Part shown: positions 23,997 through 33,637 of the stretch, piece by piece
Layout: each line of letters opens with the position of its first letter
Numbering within the stretch: position 1 is the stretch's first letter
Origin: Nocardioides sp. 1609
GTDB taxonomy: Bacteria; Actinomycetota; Actinomycetes; Propionibacteriales; Nocardioidaceae
Length of the DNA stretch: 64,000 nt
Reading direction: 5' to 3'
NCBI RefSeq assembly: GCF_004522105.1
Contig: NZ_SPUJ01000004.1
Location: 620,001-684,000 of the forward strand
Translations under genes and position numbers: made by a program
Notes under the pieces: model-generated
Told to the model about the DNA's origin: nothing
Seen by the model: only the letters and a program-made list of their open reading frames with translations
Database searches by the model: none

Positions 23997-24083
23997 ATGA
24001 ACCCGCGCCACCGCCGACTCGTGATCCCGGTGGCGTTGCTGGCCCTGCTCGTGATCGTGGTGGTCGCGGCGGTGCTGAAGTGA
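23997..24083 (+). CDS. 28-residue single-pass membrane peptide
   Basis: A short ORF, MNPRHRRLVIPVALLALLVI followed by VVVAAVLK: a positively charged head and one transmembrane helix ending in lysine. ATG 23997 is preceded by GAGGGG and by TAGGCT (23985-23990) exactly 6 bases upstream, so it may be read from a leaderless mRNA. Its stop overlaps the methyltransferase start (GTGA at 24080-24083), indicating coupling. No family is recognised. Conservation upstream of homologous methyltransferase genes would confirm it. Confidence 0.65.
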   Translation: MNPRHRRLVIPVALLALLVIVVVAAVLK

Positions 24084-25279
24084 GCGCGGACCTCCCCGCC
24101 GGCTTCGAGACGGTCCGCGCCGCCCTGCTCGACGACGCCGCGCTGGTCCGGGCCGTGGCCGGTGGACGGCGCCGGGGCACGCAGCCGCGGTGGCGCCGCG
24201 TCGAGCTCCGCTACGTCGACCTCAAGGCCGGGCGCCACCTGCAGGTCACGTCCTACGACGCCACGCAGGCCCACACCGCCAACCACGCCGTCGGTCCCGA
24301 CGGCGCCGCGGCGCTCGACGCGCTGCTGGCCGAGCCCTTCGCCACCTGGCACGTCGACACCGCCGAGCACACCCACCAGCTGCGGGTCACCAAGCGCGGC
24401 GAGGCTCTCGTGCACACGACGTCGCGCACCGCGCCGGTCGCCGTGGCCCGCGACCACGACCGGGAGAAGCAGCGCCTGCTGCCGCCCGGCGACCCGATCT
24501 TCGCCGCCCTCGGCCTCGCCGGTGGCGACGGCCGGATCAAGCCGAGCCGGATGGCGAAGTACCGCCAGGTCGAGGAGTTCCTGCGGCTGCTCGACGCCAC
24601 CGTCACCGAGGCGCGCGCGGGCGGGCACCTGCGCCGCCCGACCGCCGAGGACCCGCTGCGCGTGGTCGACCTCGGCTGCGGCAACGCCTACCTCACCTTC
24701 GCCGCCCAGCGCTTCCTCGGGGAGGTGCGCGGCCTGCCGGTCGCGGTCACCGGGGTCGACGTCAAGCAGCAGTCGCGCGAGCACAACAGCGCGGTGGCGA
24801 CCGGGCTCGGCCTCGACGCGACGTTCGTGGTCGGCACGATCGCCGACGCCGTCCTCGAGCAGGAGCCGGAGGTGGTGCTGGCGCTGCACGCCTGCGACAC
24901 CGCCACCGACGAGGCGCTCGCCCGTGCCGTCGGGTGGCGGGCGTCGGTGGTGCTGGCGGCGCCGTGCTGCCACCACGACATCGCCGCCCAGCTGCGCCGG
25001 GCCGACACCCCGGCGCCGTACGGCGAGCTGACCCGGCACGGCATCCTGCGCGAGCGGCTCGCCGACACGCTCACCGACGGGCTGCGCGCCTCGCTGCTGC
25101 GCCAGGAGGGCTACCGCGTCGACGTCGTCCAGTTCGTCGAGAGCCAGCACACGCCCCGCAACACCATGCTCCGCGCGGTGCGCACCGGGGCGGTGCCCGA
25201 CGGGGTCCGCGACGAGTACGACGGGCTGGTCGGCGCCTGGGGCCTCGAGCCGCGCCTGGCCACGCTGCTCGGCCCGTGA
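24080..25279 (+). CDS. SAM-dependent methyltransferase (Methyltransf_32 type)
   Basis: A 399-residue class I methyltransferase. The SAM-binding motif VVDLGCGNAYLTFAAQRFL lies near residue 195, followed by VTGVDVKQQSREHN, and later HACDTATDEALARA and the APCCHHDI cysteine pair. These are characteristic of the RRNAD/METTL25/GSTCD-like group, whose substrates are mostly unknown. The N-terminal 190 residues form a separate basic domain. GTG 24080 overlaps the small membrane ORF by 4 bases and the stop overlaps the next gene by 4 bases. Confidence 0.85.
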   Translation: MSADLPAGFETVRAALLDDAALVRAVAGGRRRGTQPRWRRVELRYVDLKAGRHLQVTSYDATQAHTANHAVGPDGAAALDALLAEPFATWHVDTAEHTHQLRVTKRGEALVHTTSRTAPVAVARDHDREKQRLLPPGDPIFAALGLAGGDGRIKPSRMAKYRQVEEFLRLLDATVTEARAGGHLRRPTAEDPLRVVDLGCGNAYLTFAAQRFLGEVRGLPVAVTGVDVKQQSREHNSAVATGLGLDATFVVGTIADAVLEQEPEVVLALHACDTATDEALARAVGWRASVVLAAPCCHHDIAAQLRRADTPAPYGELTRHGILRERLADTLTDGLRASLLRQEGYRVDVVQFVESQHTPRNTMLRAVRTGAVPDGVRDEYDGLVGAWGLEPRLATLLGP

Positions 25280-26337
25280 CGCGGCTCCCGGTGACGCGGC
25301 TGCTCGGGATCGCCGTCGCGGTGCCGTTCGTGGTCGCGCTGTCGGCCACGGCCGCGACGCCGAGGCCGACCGTCGAGTTCTCCTTCACCGACCCCCAGAT
25401 CGTCGAGTCGAGCGGCCTGGTCGCGCGCGACGGGTTGTTCGTGACGGTCAACGACTCCGGTGACACCGGTCAGGTCTTCACCGTCGACCCGGACACCGGC
25501 GACACGGTGGGCGTCACCACCTGGTCCGACGACCCGACCGACGTCGAGGCGGTCGCCCCGGCCGGCGACGGCGAGGTGTGGGTCGCCGACATCGGCGACA
25601 ACCTCGCCGCGCGCGACCGGGTCACGGTCGCGCGGGTGCCGGTCGGGCGCGGCGACCGCGACGTCGACGCGACGTCGTACGAGCTCGACTACCGGGGGCC
25701 CGCGCAGGACGCCGAGACGTTGATGGTCGAGCCGGGTTCGGGTCGCCTGGTCGTCGTCACCAAGGGCATCTTCGGGGGCGAGGTCCTCGTGGGCCCCGAG
25801 GTGCTCGACCCCGACGGGCCGAACCCGATGCGCCGGGTCGGCGTCGCCCTGGGCATCGCGACCGACGGCTCGTTCTTCCCCGACGGCCGGCACGTCGTCG
25901 TGCGCGGCTACGGCTCCGCGGCCGTCTACACCTGGCCCGGCCTCGACGAGGTCGGCCGCTTCGACCTGCCCGCCCAGGAGCAGGGCGAGGGCATCGCCGT
26001 CGACGAGGACGGCGCGGTGTTCGTCAGCTCCGAGGGGACGCGCTCGGAGGTGCTGCGGGTCTCGCTCCCGCGCAGCCTCGCCCGCGCGGTGGCGCCGCCC
26101 CCGGTCGACCCCGACCCGGACTCGCCCGCGCCGTCGGCCTCCGCGACGCCGGGCGCGGGGCAGCAGCCCGACGCCGGGACCAGTGCCGGTGCCGGTGCCG
26201 GGGAGGCCGGGGAGGTCGACGACGCGGGCGCCGACGGGCGGTCCGCCTGGCCCTGGGCGCTCGGCGGGGTCGTCGGCCTCGTGGCTGTCGCCGCGCTGGT
26301 CCGGTCGTTGCGACCGCGCCCCGGCCCCCGGGCGTAG
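25276..26337 (+). CDS. secreted propeller-like protein with C-terminal membrane anchor
   Basis: A 353-residue protein: signal peptide (LLGIAVAVPFVVALSATAAT), a repeat-rich beta domain at about 30-265 (ESSGLVARDGLFVTVNDSGD, DVEAVAPAGDGEVWVADIGD, EQGEGIAVDEDGAVFVSSEG), a Pro/Ala/Gly-rich linker, and a C-terminal transmembrane helix plus arginines. The motif spacing suggests a beta-propeller exposed at the cell surface. GTG 25276 overlaps the methyltransferase stop (GTGA). The next gene is a paralogue lacking the anchor. Function unknown. Confidence 0.8.
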   Translation: MTRLPVTRLLGIAVAVPFVVALSATAATPRPTVEFSFTDPQIVESSGLVARDGLFVTVNDSGDTGQVFTVDPDTGDTVGVTTWSDDPTDVEAVAPAGDGEVWVADIGDNLAARDRVTVARVPVGRGDRDVDATSYELDYRGPAQDAETLMVEPGSGRLVVVTKGIFGGEVLVGPEVLDPDGPNPMRRVGVALGIATDGSFFPDGRHVVVRGYGSAAVYTWPGLDEVGRFDLPAQEQGEGIAVDEDGAVFVSSEGTRSEVLRVSLPRSLARAVAPPPVDPDPDSPAPSASATPGAGQQPDAGTSAGAGAGEAGEVDDAGADGRSAWPWALGGVVGLVAVAALVRSLRPRPGPRA

Positions 26338-26346
26338 CGTGGGCGG

Positions 26347-27183
26347 ATGACGACACGAGCACTGGTCCCGCTGCTGGCGCTGGTCCTGGGCGGAGCCGCC
26401 GTCGCCGTCCCCGCGGGCGACGCCGCCGTGACCGGCAGCAGGGCCCCGGCGGCCCGCGAGGTCGCCGTCCTCCAGGACCCGGCGATCACCGAGTCCAGCG
26501 GGCTCGTCGCCCGGCGCAACACCTTCGTGACGGTCAACGACTCCGGCGACGGCGGCCGGGTCTTCACCGTCGGCCGCGACGGCGCGACCGTCGGGGTGAC
26601 GTCGTGGCGACGGCGTCCGGTGGACGTCGAGGCGCTCGCCCCGGCGGGCCGCGGGCGCGTGTGGGTCGGCGACGTCGGTGGCAACGTCGTGGCCCGCTCC
26701 GACCTCACGGTCGTGCAGGTGCCCTTCGGCGCGGGCGAACGGCGCGTCCGGCCGCGCCGCTACGTCCTCCGGCTCCCCGACGGGCCGGTCGACGTCGAGA
26801 CGATGATGGTCGGCCCCCGGACCGGTCGGCTGGTCCTGGTCACCAAGGAGGCCGGCGGTGGCCGGTTCCTGCTGGCGCGGCGCACGCTGCGCAGCGACCG
26901 CCCGAACCGGCTGGTCGACGTCGGCGCCGCACCCGCCCTGGCCACCGACGGCGCGTTCTTCCCCAGCGGGAGCCACGTCGTCGTCCGCGGCTACGAGGAC
27001 GCCGCCGTCTACACCTGGCCCGGACGCCGGCTGCTCGGCCGGTTCGCCCTGCCCGCCCAGCGTCAGGGCGAGGGGATCGCGGTCGGCAGGGACGGCCGGG
27101 TCTACCTCAGCAGCGAGGGCCTGCGGGCACCCCTGCTCCGCGTGCGGCTGCCGCGGTGGCTGGTCCGGGCGATGCGTCCCTAG
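26347..27183 (+). CDS. secreted propeller-like protein, paralogue of the preceding gene
   Basis: A 278-residue protein with a signal peptide (TRALVPLLALVLGGAAVAVP) and the same beta domain as the gene before it: ESSGLVARRNTFVTVNDSGD, ALATDGAFFPSGSHVVVRGY and RQGEGIAVGRDGRVYLSSEG match block for block. It lacks the linker and C-terminal helix, so it is probably released or periplasm-like. ATG 26347 follows TAGCGT (26335-26340) by 6 bases; the TAG of that hexamer is the stop codon of the upstream gene. It arose by tandem duplication. Confidence 0.8.
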   Translation: MTTRALVPLLALVLGGAAVAVPAGDAAVTGSRAPAAREVAVLQDPAITESSGLVARRNTFVTVNDSGDGGRVFTVGRDGATVGVTSWRRRPVDVEALAPAGRGRVWVGDVGGNVVARSDLTVVQVPFGAGERRVRPRRYVLRLPDGPVDVETMMVGPRTGRLVLVTKEAGGGRFLLARRTLRSDRPNRLVDVGAAPALATDGAFFPSGSHVVVRGYEDAAVYTWPGRRLLGRFALPAQRQGEGIAVGRDGRVYLSSEGLRAPLLRVRLPRWLVRAMRP

Positions 27184-27237
27184 CCCCAGCCCGCTCGGGT
27201 GAGGACGGCGCCGCGCCGCCGTACCTAGGGTGGCCGC

Positions 27238-28251
27238 GTGGTGCGCTTGAGACGGACGTCGCCCGACCAGGTCGGCTGGACACGACGCCGCGCCGGCCAG
27301 GGGTTCGTCTACCTCGACCAGCACGGCGAGCGGCTGACGCCCGAGGACGCCCAGCGGGTGCGCGACCTGGTGATCCCGCCCGCCTGGAAGGACGTCTGGG
27401 TCACGCCGCACGCCCACGGGCACCTGCAGGCCGTCGGCACCGACGACGCCGGGCGGCGCCAGTACCTCTACCACCCGGAGTGGCGGACCCGGCGCGACGC
27501 CGAGAAGTTCGAGCGGATGCTGCTGTTCGGCAAGGGACTGGTCAAGGCGCGCGAGCGGGTGCTCGCCGACCTCGGCCGCGACGGCATGCCGCTCGAGCGG
27601 GCGTGCGCGGCGGCCGTGCGGCTGCTCGACCTCGGCTACTTCCGGATCGGCAACGACGTCTACGCCGACACCCACGGCTCCTTCGGGCTGACCACGCTCG
27701 AGCGGCGCCACGTCAAGCGGCACCAGGACCGGCTGGTCTTCACCTTCACCGGCAAGTCGGGCGTCGACCACCGCATCGAGATCGACGACGAGACCGTCGT
27801 GGAGGCGATCGAGATCATGCGCCGCCGGCGCGCCAAGGACGACCCCGGCCTGATGGCCTACCGGGACGGGCGCTCGTGGCGCTCGATCATCCCCGACCTC
27901 GTCAACACCTACGTGCGCGAGACGACCGGTCTCGAGGCGACCGCGAAGGACTTCCGCACCTGGCACGCCACGGTGCTCGCCGCCGCGGCTCTCGCCGAGT
28001 CGCCGGAGCCGGGGCAGACCGCGGCCTCGCGCAAGCGGGCGGTGGCCGGTGCGATGCGCGAGGTGTCGGAGTTCCTCGGCAACACCCCGACCCTGGCCCG
28101 CTCGTCGTACGTCGACCCGCGGGTGATCGAGGCCTACGGGCGCGGCCTGACGATCGAGCGCACCACGCGGCGTCGCTTCGACACCCCCGACGTCCGGCAG
28201 GCGGCGCTGGAGCGGGCCACGCTCAAGCTCATCAAGGAGGTCGCGTCGTGA
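27238..28251 (+). CDS. DNA topoisomerase IB
   Basis: A 337-residue type IB topoisomerase of the short poxvirus/bacterial class, which relaxes supercoils through a 3'-phosphotyrosyl intermediate. The N-terminal domain contains IPPAWKDVWVTPHAHGHLQA; the catalytic domain has FTFTGKSGVDH, DFRTWHATV and the nucleophile tyrosine in ARSSYVDPRVIEAY. GTG 27238 follows TAGGGT (27226-27231) by 6 bases. The stop overlaps the macrodomain gene by 4 bases, with AAGGAGG ahead of that gene. Confidence 0.93.
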   Translation: MVRLRRTSPDQVGWTRRRAGQGFVYLDQHGERLTPEDAQRVRDLVIPPAWKDVWVTPHAHGHLQAVGTDDAGRRQYLYHPEWRTRRDAEKFERMLLFGKGLVKARERVLADLGRDGMPLERACAAAVRLLDLGYFRIGNDVYADTHGSFGLTTLERRHVKRHQDRLVFTFTGKSGVDHRIEIDDETVVEAIEIMRRRRAKDDPGLMAYRDGRSWRSIIPDLVNTYVRETTGLEATAKDFRTWHATVLAAAALAESPEPGQTAASRKRAVAGAMREVSEFLGNTPTLARSSYVDPRVIEAYGRGLTIERTTRRRFDTPDVRQAALERATLKLIKEVAS

Positions 28252-28763
28252 GCGGCCCGTCGTACGCCCGGGTCACGGTCGTCCGGGGCGACATCACCGC
28301 GCAGGACGTCGACGCCGTCGTGAACGCCGCCAACCGGGCGATGCGCGGCGGGGGCGGCGTCGACGGCGCGATCCACCGCGCCGGCGGCCCGGCCGTGCTC
28401 GAGGACTGCCGCCGGCGGTTCCCCGACGGCCTCGCCACCGGCGACGCCGGCTGGACGACGGCCGGGGAGATGCCGGCGCGCTGGGTGATCCACGTCGTCG
28501 GCCCCAACCACCGGGCCGGCGAGACCGACCGGACCCTGCTCGTCTCCTGCTACGCGCGTGCCCTCGCCGTCGCCGACGAGCTCGGCGCCCGCACCGTCGC
28601 CTTCCCGCTCGTCTCCGCCGGCGTCTACGGCTGGCCGAGGGACGACGCCGTCGCGGCCGCGATCGACACCCTCCGCTCGACCCCCACCGCCGTCACCGAG
28701 GCCCGCCTGGTCGCCTTCGACGGCGCGACGGCCGACCTGGTCGAGGCGGCGCTGCTGCGGTAG
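28248..28763 (+). CDS. macrodomain protein (O-acetyl-ADP-ribose deacetylase type)
   Basis: A 171-residue single macrodomain. The ADP-ribose-binding elements are GDITAQDVDAVVNAANRAM, GGGGVDGAIHRAGG and the VSAGVYGWP loop. Bacterial members hydrolyse O-acetyl-ADP-ribose or mono-ADP-ribosyl esters. GTG 28248 overlaps the topoisomerase stop and has AAGGAGG 7 bases upstream, so the two are co-produced. The TAG stop codon lies inside the left arm of a palindromic repeat that also occurs at two other sites. Confidence 0.92.
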   Translation: MSGPSYARVTVVRGDITAQDVDAVVNAANRAMRGGGGVDGAIHRAGGPAVLEDCRRRFPDGLATGDAGWTTAGEMPARWVIHVVGPNHRAGETDRTLLVSCYARALAVADELGARTVAFPLVSAGVYGWPRDDAVAAAIDTLRSTPTAVTEARLVAFDGATADLVEAALLR

Positions 28764-28822
28764 TCCCGGCCGTTCGGGCCCTCGATCGGCGCGTCCTGGG
28801 GCCCAAACGGCCGGGACTACCG
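28758..28822. repeat. palindromic intergenic repeat, copy 1
   Basis: Left arm 28758-28781 (begins CGGTAGTCCCGGCCG) and right arm 28799-28822 pair over 24 positions with one mismatch and a 17-base loop. It lies between convergent genes (macrodomain and serC) and includes the macrodomain stop codon. The same element occurs at 33557-33625 and 34749-34807. It may serve as a bidirectional terminator. Confidence 0.9.
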
Positions 28823-28833
28823 AGCGGGGGCGG

Positions 28834-30510
<1,677 letters not shown>

Positions 30511-30526
<16 letters not shown>

Positions 30527-31092
30527 AGGTCGCGCACGGCGTCCGCGACGGCTCCGTGTCGCTCGCCTACCGCCGGTGGCGCAGGCAGGACGTCGAGCCC
30601 GGCCGGGTCTTCACCACCGTCGCCGGTCTGGTGCGGGTCGAGGACGTCGCCGTCGTCGACCCCGCGGCGATCAGCGACGCCGACGCGGTGGCGGCCGGGT
30701 GGCCCGACGCCGACCGGCTCCGCGCCCGGCTGGCCGGCGACGAGTCGCTGCCGACGTACCGGGTGCGACTGGCGTGGGCGGGGGAGGACCCGCGGATCGC
30801 GCTGCGCGAGAGTGTCGACCTCACCGACGACGACGTCGCCGAGCTCGACCGGCGGCTCGAGCGGCTCGACCGGGCGGCCGCGCACGGCGCCTGGACGCTC
30901 GCCTACCTGCGGATGATCCTCGAGCGTCCGGAGGTCCGGGCGCCCGATCTCGCGGCGTCCGTGGGCCGCGAGACGGCACCGTTCAAGATCGACGTCCGCA
31001 AGCTGAAGAACCTCGGCCTGACGATCAGCCACGCGGTCGGCTACTCGATCTCGCCGCGCGGCGAGGCCTACCTGGCCCGCACCCGGCGCTGA
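30511..31092 (+). CDS. ASCH/PUA-like domain protein
   Basis: A 193-residue protein. The N-terminal 95 residues (PVKVAHGVRDGSVSLAYRRW, VFTTVAGLVRVEDVAVVDP, YRVRLAWAGEDPRI) resemble ASCH/PUA-fold RNA-binding domains. The C-terminal half is helical and ends in a winged-helix-like segment (IDVRKLKNLGLTISHAVGYS). GTG 30511 has AAGGA 6 bases upstream; GTG 30523 would give a GTGA overlap with the GNAT stop and is the alternative. Function is not known. Confidence 0.7.
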
Positions 31093-31134
31093 CCGCTTGG
31101 CCGTCCCCGGCCGTCCCCGGCCGACCGGCCGGGC

Positions 31135-31698
31135 TCAGACGTCGTTACTCGCACGCCAGTCGTCGGCGCGGATCTCGTGGCGCACCTCGCCCTGCTCCCA
31201 GCCCGGCAGCGGGTCGTCCCACCGGCGCACCTCGGTGCCCACGTGGGCGAGGCCGAGCTTCTCCAGCACCCGGCGGGAACCGGCGTTGACGGCCATGGTC
31301 TCGGCCCACACCGTCGACAGGCCGACGGTGTCGAAGGCGTGCGCGAGCAGGGCCCGCGACCCCTCGGTGGCGTAGCCCTGGTTCCAGGCCTCGCGGCGCA
31401 GCCGGTAGCCGAGCTCGGCGGTCGTCGGGTCGTCGTCGATCCCGAGGCACCACCACCCGAGGAAGCGACCTCCGTCGTGGCCGACCCAGTAGCCCAGCCC
31501 GCGCGCGTCGGCGTCCGGACGGGTCCGCCTCGCCATCCAGGTGTCGACGACCTCCTCGCGGCTCAGTGCCCGCCCCCAGACGTGACGCAGCACCTCGGGG
31601 TCGGAGTCGAGCTCGACCAGCAGGTCGGTGTGCTCGAGCGTCAGCGGCTCGAGCTCGATGCGCGCGGTGCGCAGGCGCGGGCGGGTCAGCCGGCCCAC
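31135..31698 (-). CDS. GNAT acetyltransferase, RimJ/RimL type
   Basis: A 187-residue acetyltransferase with the RimJ/RimL pattern: LRTARIELEPLTLEHTDLLV at the N-terminus, AELGYRLRREAWNQGYATEG for acetyl-CoA binding, and VNAGSRRVLEKLGLAHVGTE. Relatives acetylate N-termini of ribosomal proteins or small molecules; the substrate here is unknown. The GTG start overlaps the end of the citrate synthase gene by 13 bases, so the two are probably cotranscribed. Confidence 0.85.
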   Translation of the reverse strand: MGRLTRPRLRTARIELEPLTLEHTDLLVELDSDPEVLRHVWGRALSREEVVDTWMARRTRPDADARGLGYWVGHDGGRFLGWWCLGIDDDPTTAELGYRLRREAWNQGYATEGSRALLAHAFDTVGLSTVWAETMAVNAGSRRVLEKLGLAHVGTEVRRWDDPLPGWEQGEVRHEIRADDWRASNDV

Positions 31699-32789
31699 TC
31701 GGCGTTCCAGCCGTCGACCTCGTCGGCCTGGCGGGCGGCGGGGCCGGTGTAGACGGCGGAGGGGCGGATCAGGCGGCCCGTGCGCTTCTGCTCGAGGATG
31801 TGTGCCGACCAGCCGCCGGTGCGGGCGCAGGTGAACATCGAGGTGAACATGTGCGCCGGGACCTCGGCGAAGTCGAGGACGATCGCGGCCCAGAACTCCA
31901 CGTTCGTCTCCAGGACGCGGTCGGGACGACGCTCGCGCAGCTCCTTCAGCGCGGCCTGCTCGAGCGCCTCGGCGACGGCGTAGCGCGGGGCGTCGAGCTC
32001 CTTCGCCGTCCGACGGAGCACGCGGGCACGCGGGTCCTCGGCGCGGTAGACGCGGTGGCCGAAGCCCATCAGCCGCTCACCGGAGTCGAGCAGGCCCTTG
32101 ACGTAGGCGGTGGCGTCGCCGGACTTCTCGACCTCCTCGATCATGGTCAGCACCCGGGCCGGGGCGCCGCCGTGCAGCGGGCCGCTCATCGCGCCGATCG
32201 CGCCGGAGAAGGCGGCGGCGACGTCGGCGCCGGTGGAGGTGATGACGCGCGCGGTGAAGGTGGAGGCGTTCATGCCGTGCTCGGCCGCCGAGCTCCAGTA
32301 GGCGTCGATCGCGTGGGCGTGCTGCGGGTCGGCCTCGCCCTTCCAGCGGATGAGGAACTTCTCCGCGAGCGTGGCGCCCTCGTCGACGACCTTCTGCGGG
32401 ACGACGGCCTGCGTGAGGCCACGCGCCGACTGGGCGGCGTAGGAGAGGACCATCACGGCGAGCCGGCCGATGTCCTCGCGCGCCTGCTCGTCGCTGATGT
32501 CGTAGGTCTGGCCGAAGCCGAACGCCGGGGCGAGCATCGCGACCGCGGCCTGGACGTCGACGCGGACGTCGCCGGTGTGCACCGGGAGGTTGTAGGGCTC
32601 CGCCGGAGCGAGGCCGGGGGTGTAGGCGCCGTCGATCAGCAGGCCCCAGACGTTCTCGAACGGGACCCGACCGACGATGTCCTCGATGTCGACGCCGCGG
32701 TAGCGCAGCGCCGAGCCCTCCTTGTCGGGCTCCGCGATCTCCGTCTCGAAGGCGACGACACCCTCGAGTCCGTGGTGTACCTCGGTCAT
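31686..32789 (-). CDS. citrate synthase (short actinobacterial type)
   Basis: A 367-residue citrate synthase condensing oxaloacetate and acetyl-CoA; close relatives include 2-methylcitrate synthases, and the two cannot be separated here. Active-site segments: EHGMNASTFTARVITST and MGFGHRVYRAEDPRARVL. ATG 32789 is chosen because AAGGAG lies 7 bases upstream and MTEVHHGLEGVVAFETEIAE is the expected N-terminus. It is divergent from pdxH. Confidence 0.92.
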   Translation of the reverse strand: MTEVHHGLEGVVAFETEIAEPDKEGSALRYRGVDIEDIVGRVPFENVWGLLIDGAYTPGLAPAEPYNLPVHTGDVRVDVQAAVAMLAPAFGFGQTYDISDEQAREDIGRLAVMVLSYAAQSARGLTQAVVPQKVVDEGATLAEKFLIRWKGEADPQHAHAIDAYWSSAAEHGMNASTFTARVITSTGADVAAAFSGAIGAMSGPLHGGAPARVLTMIEEVEKSGDATAYVKGLLDSGERLMGFGHRVYRAEDPRARVLRRTAKELDAPRYAVAEALEQAALKELRERRPDRVLETNVEFWAAIVLDFAEVPAHMFTSMFTCARTGGWSAHILEQKRTGRLIRPSAVYTGPAARQADEVDGWNAEWAG

Positions 32790-32862
32790 GCTCGCTCCTT
32801 CGCGACGGGGGACCACGGGTGGGGTGGTCCGCCGACGCATTCTGCCGCACTACCGTCGGAGC

Positions 32863-33555
32863 ATGGCCGACGCCTCCGCAGACGACATCCGCGCCCTCCG
32901 CCACGAGTACGCCGCGGGCGGCCTGGTCGAGGCCGACCTCGCGCCCGACCCGGTGACGATGTTCGGACGCTGGTTCGCCGAGGCGCGCGACTCCGGCATC
33001 CACGAGCCGAACGCGATGGTGGTGGCCACCGTGGCGCCCTCCGGCCAGCCGTCGTCGCGGTTCGTGCTGCTCAAGGGCTACGACGACGACGGCTTCCGCT
33101 TCTTCACCAACACCGCCTCCCGCAAGGGCGAGGACCTCGCGGCCGAGCCGCGCTGCGCGCTGCTCTTCCCCTGGCACCCGCTCGAGCGGCAGGTCCGCGT
33201 CGAGGGGGTCGCGACGCCGCTGCCGCCGGCCGACGTGGCGGCGTACTTCGCCGTCCGCCCGCGCGGGTCGCAGCTCGGCGCCTGGGCGTCGCACCAGTCG
33301 CGCGTCGTCACCGGGCGGGAGGAGCTGGCGGCGTCCTACGACGAGGTCGAGGCGCGCTTCGCCGACGTCCCGGACGACGCGGTGCCGGTGCCGCAGGAGT
33401 GGGGTGGCTACCTGGTGCGCCCCGAGGTCGTCGAGTTCTGGCAGGGCCGTCCGGGCCGGATGCACGACCGCCTCGTCTACCGCCGCTCGTCCGCCCCCGA
33501 CTCCGGCGCCGGCGTCGGCGCCGACGTGTGGACGACGGAGCGGCTGGCCCCCTGA
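32863..33555 (+). CDS. pdxH: pyridoxamine 5'-phosphate oxidase
   Basis: A 230-residue FMN enzyme oxidising pyridoxine or pyridoxamine 5'-phosphate to PLP. Family segments: EPNAMVVATVAPSGQPSSR, VLLKGYDDDGFRFFTNTASR, RGSQLGAWASHQS, and the C-terminal FWQGRPGRMHDRLVYRR, the PdxH signature. ATG 32863 follows TACCGT (32851-32856) by 6 bases, with GGAG between. The stop is followed immediately by repeat copy 2. Confidence 0.95.
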   Translation: MADASADDIRALRHEYAAGGLVEADLAPDPVTMFGRWFAEARDSGIHEPNAMVVATVAPSGQPSSRFVLLKGYDDDGFRFFTNTASRKGEDLAAEPRCALLFPWHPLERQVRVEGVATPLPPADVAAYFAVRPRGSQLGAWASHQSRVVTGREELAASYDEVEARFADVPDDAVPVPQEWGGYLVRPEVVEFWQGRPGRMHDRLVYRRSSAPDSGAGVGADVWTTERLAP

Positions 33556-33556
33556 C

Positions 33557-33625
33557 TGCGGTAGTCCCGGCCGTTTGGGCCCCTGGATCGTAGGGTCCGG
33601 GGCCCAAACGACCGGGACTACCGCA
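33557..33625. repeat. palindromic intergenic repeat, copy 2
   Basis: The best-preserved copy: 27-base arms (33557-33583 and 33599-33625) with one mismatch and a 15-base loop. It begins 2 bases after the pdxH stop, between convergent genes. Confidence 0.9.
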
Positions 33626-33637
33626 CGCAGGCGGCCC

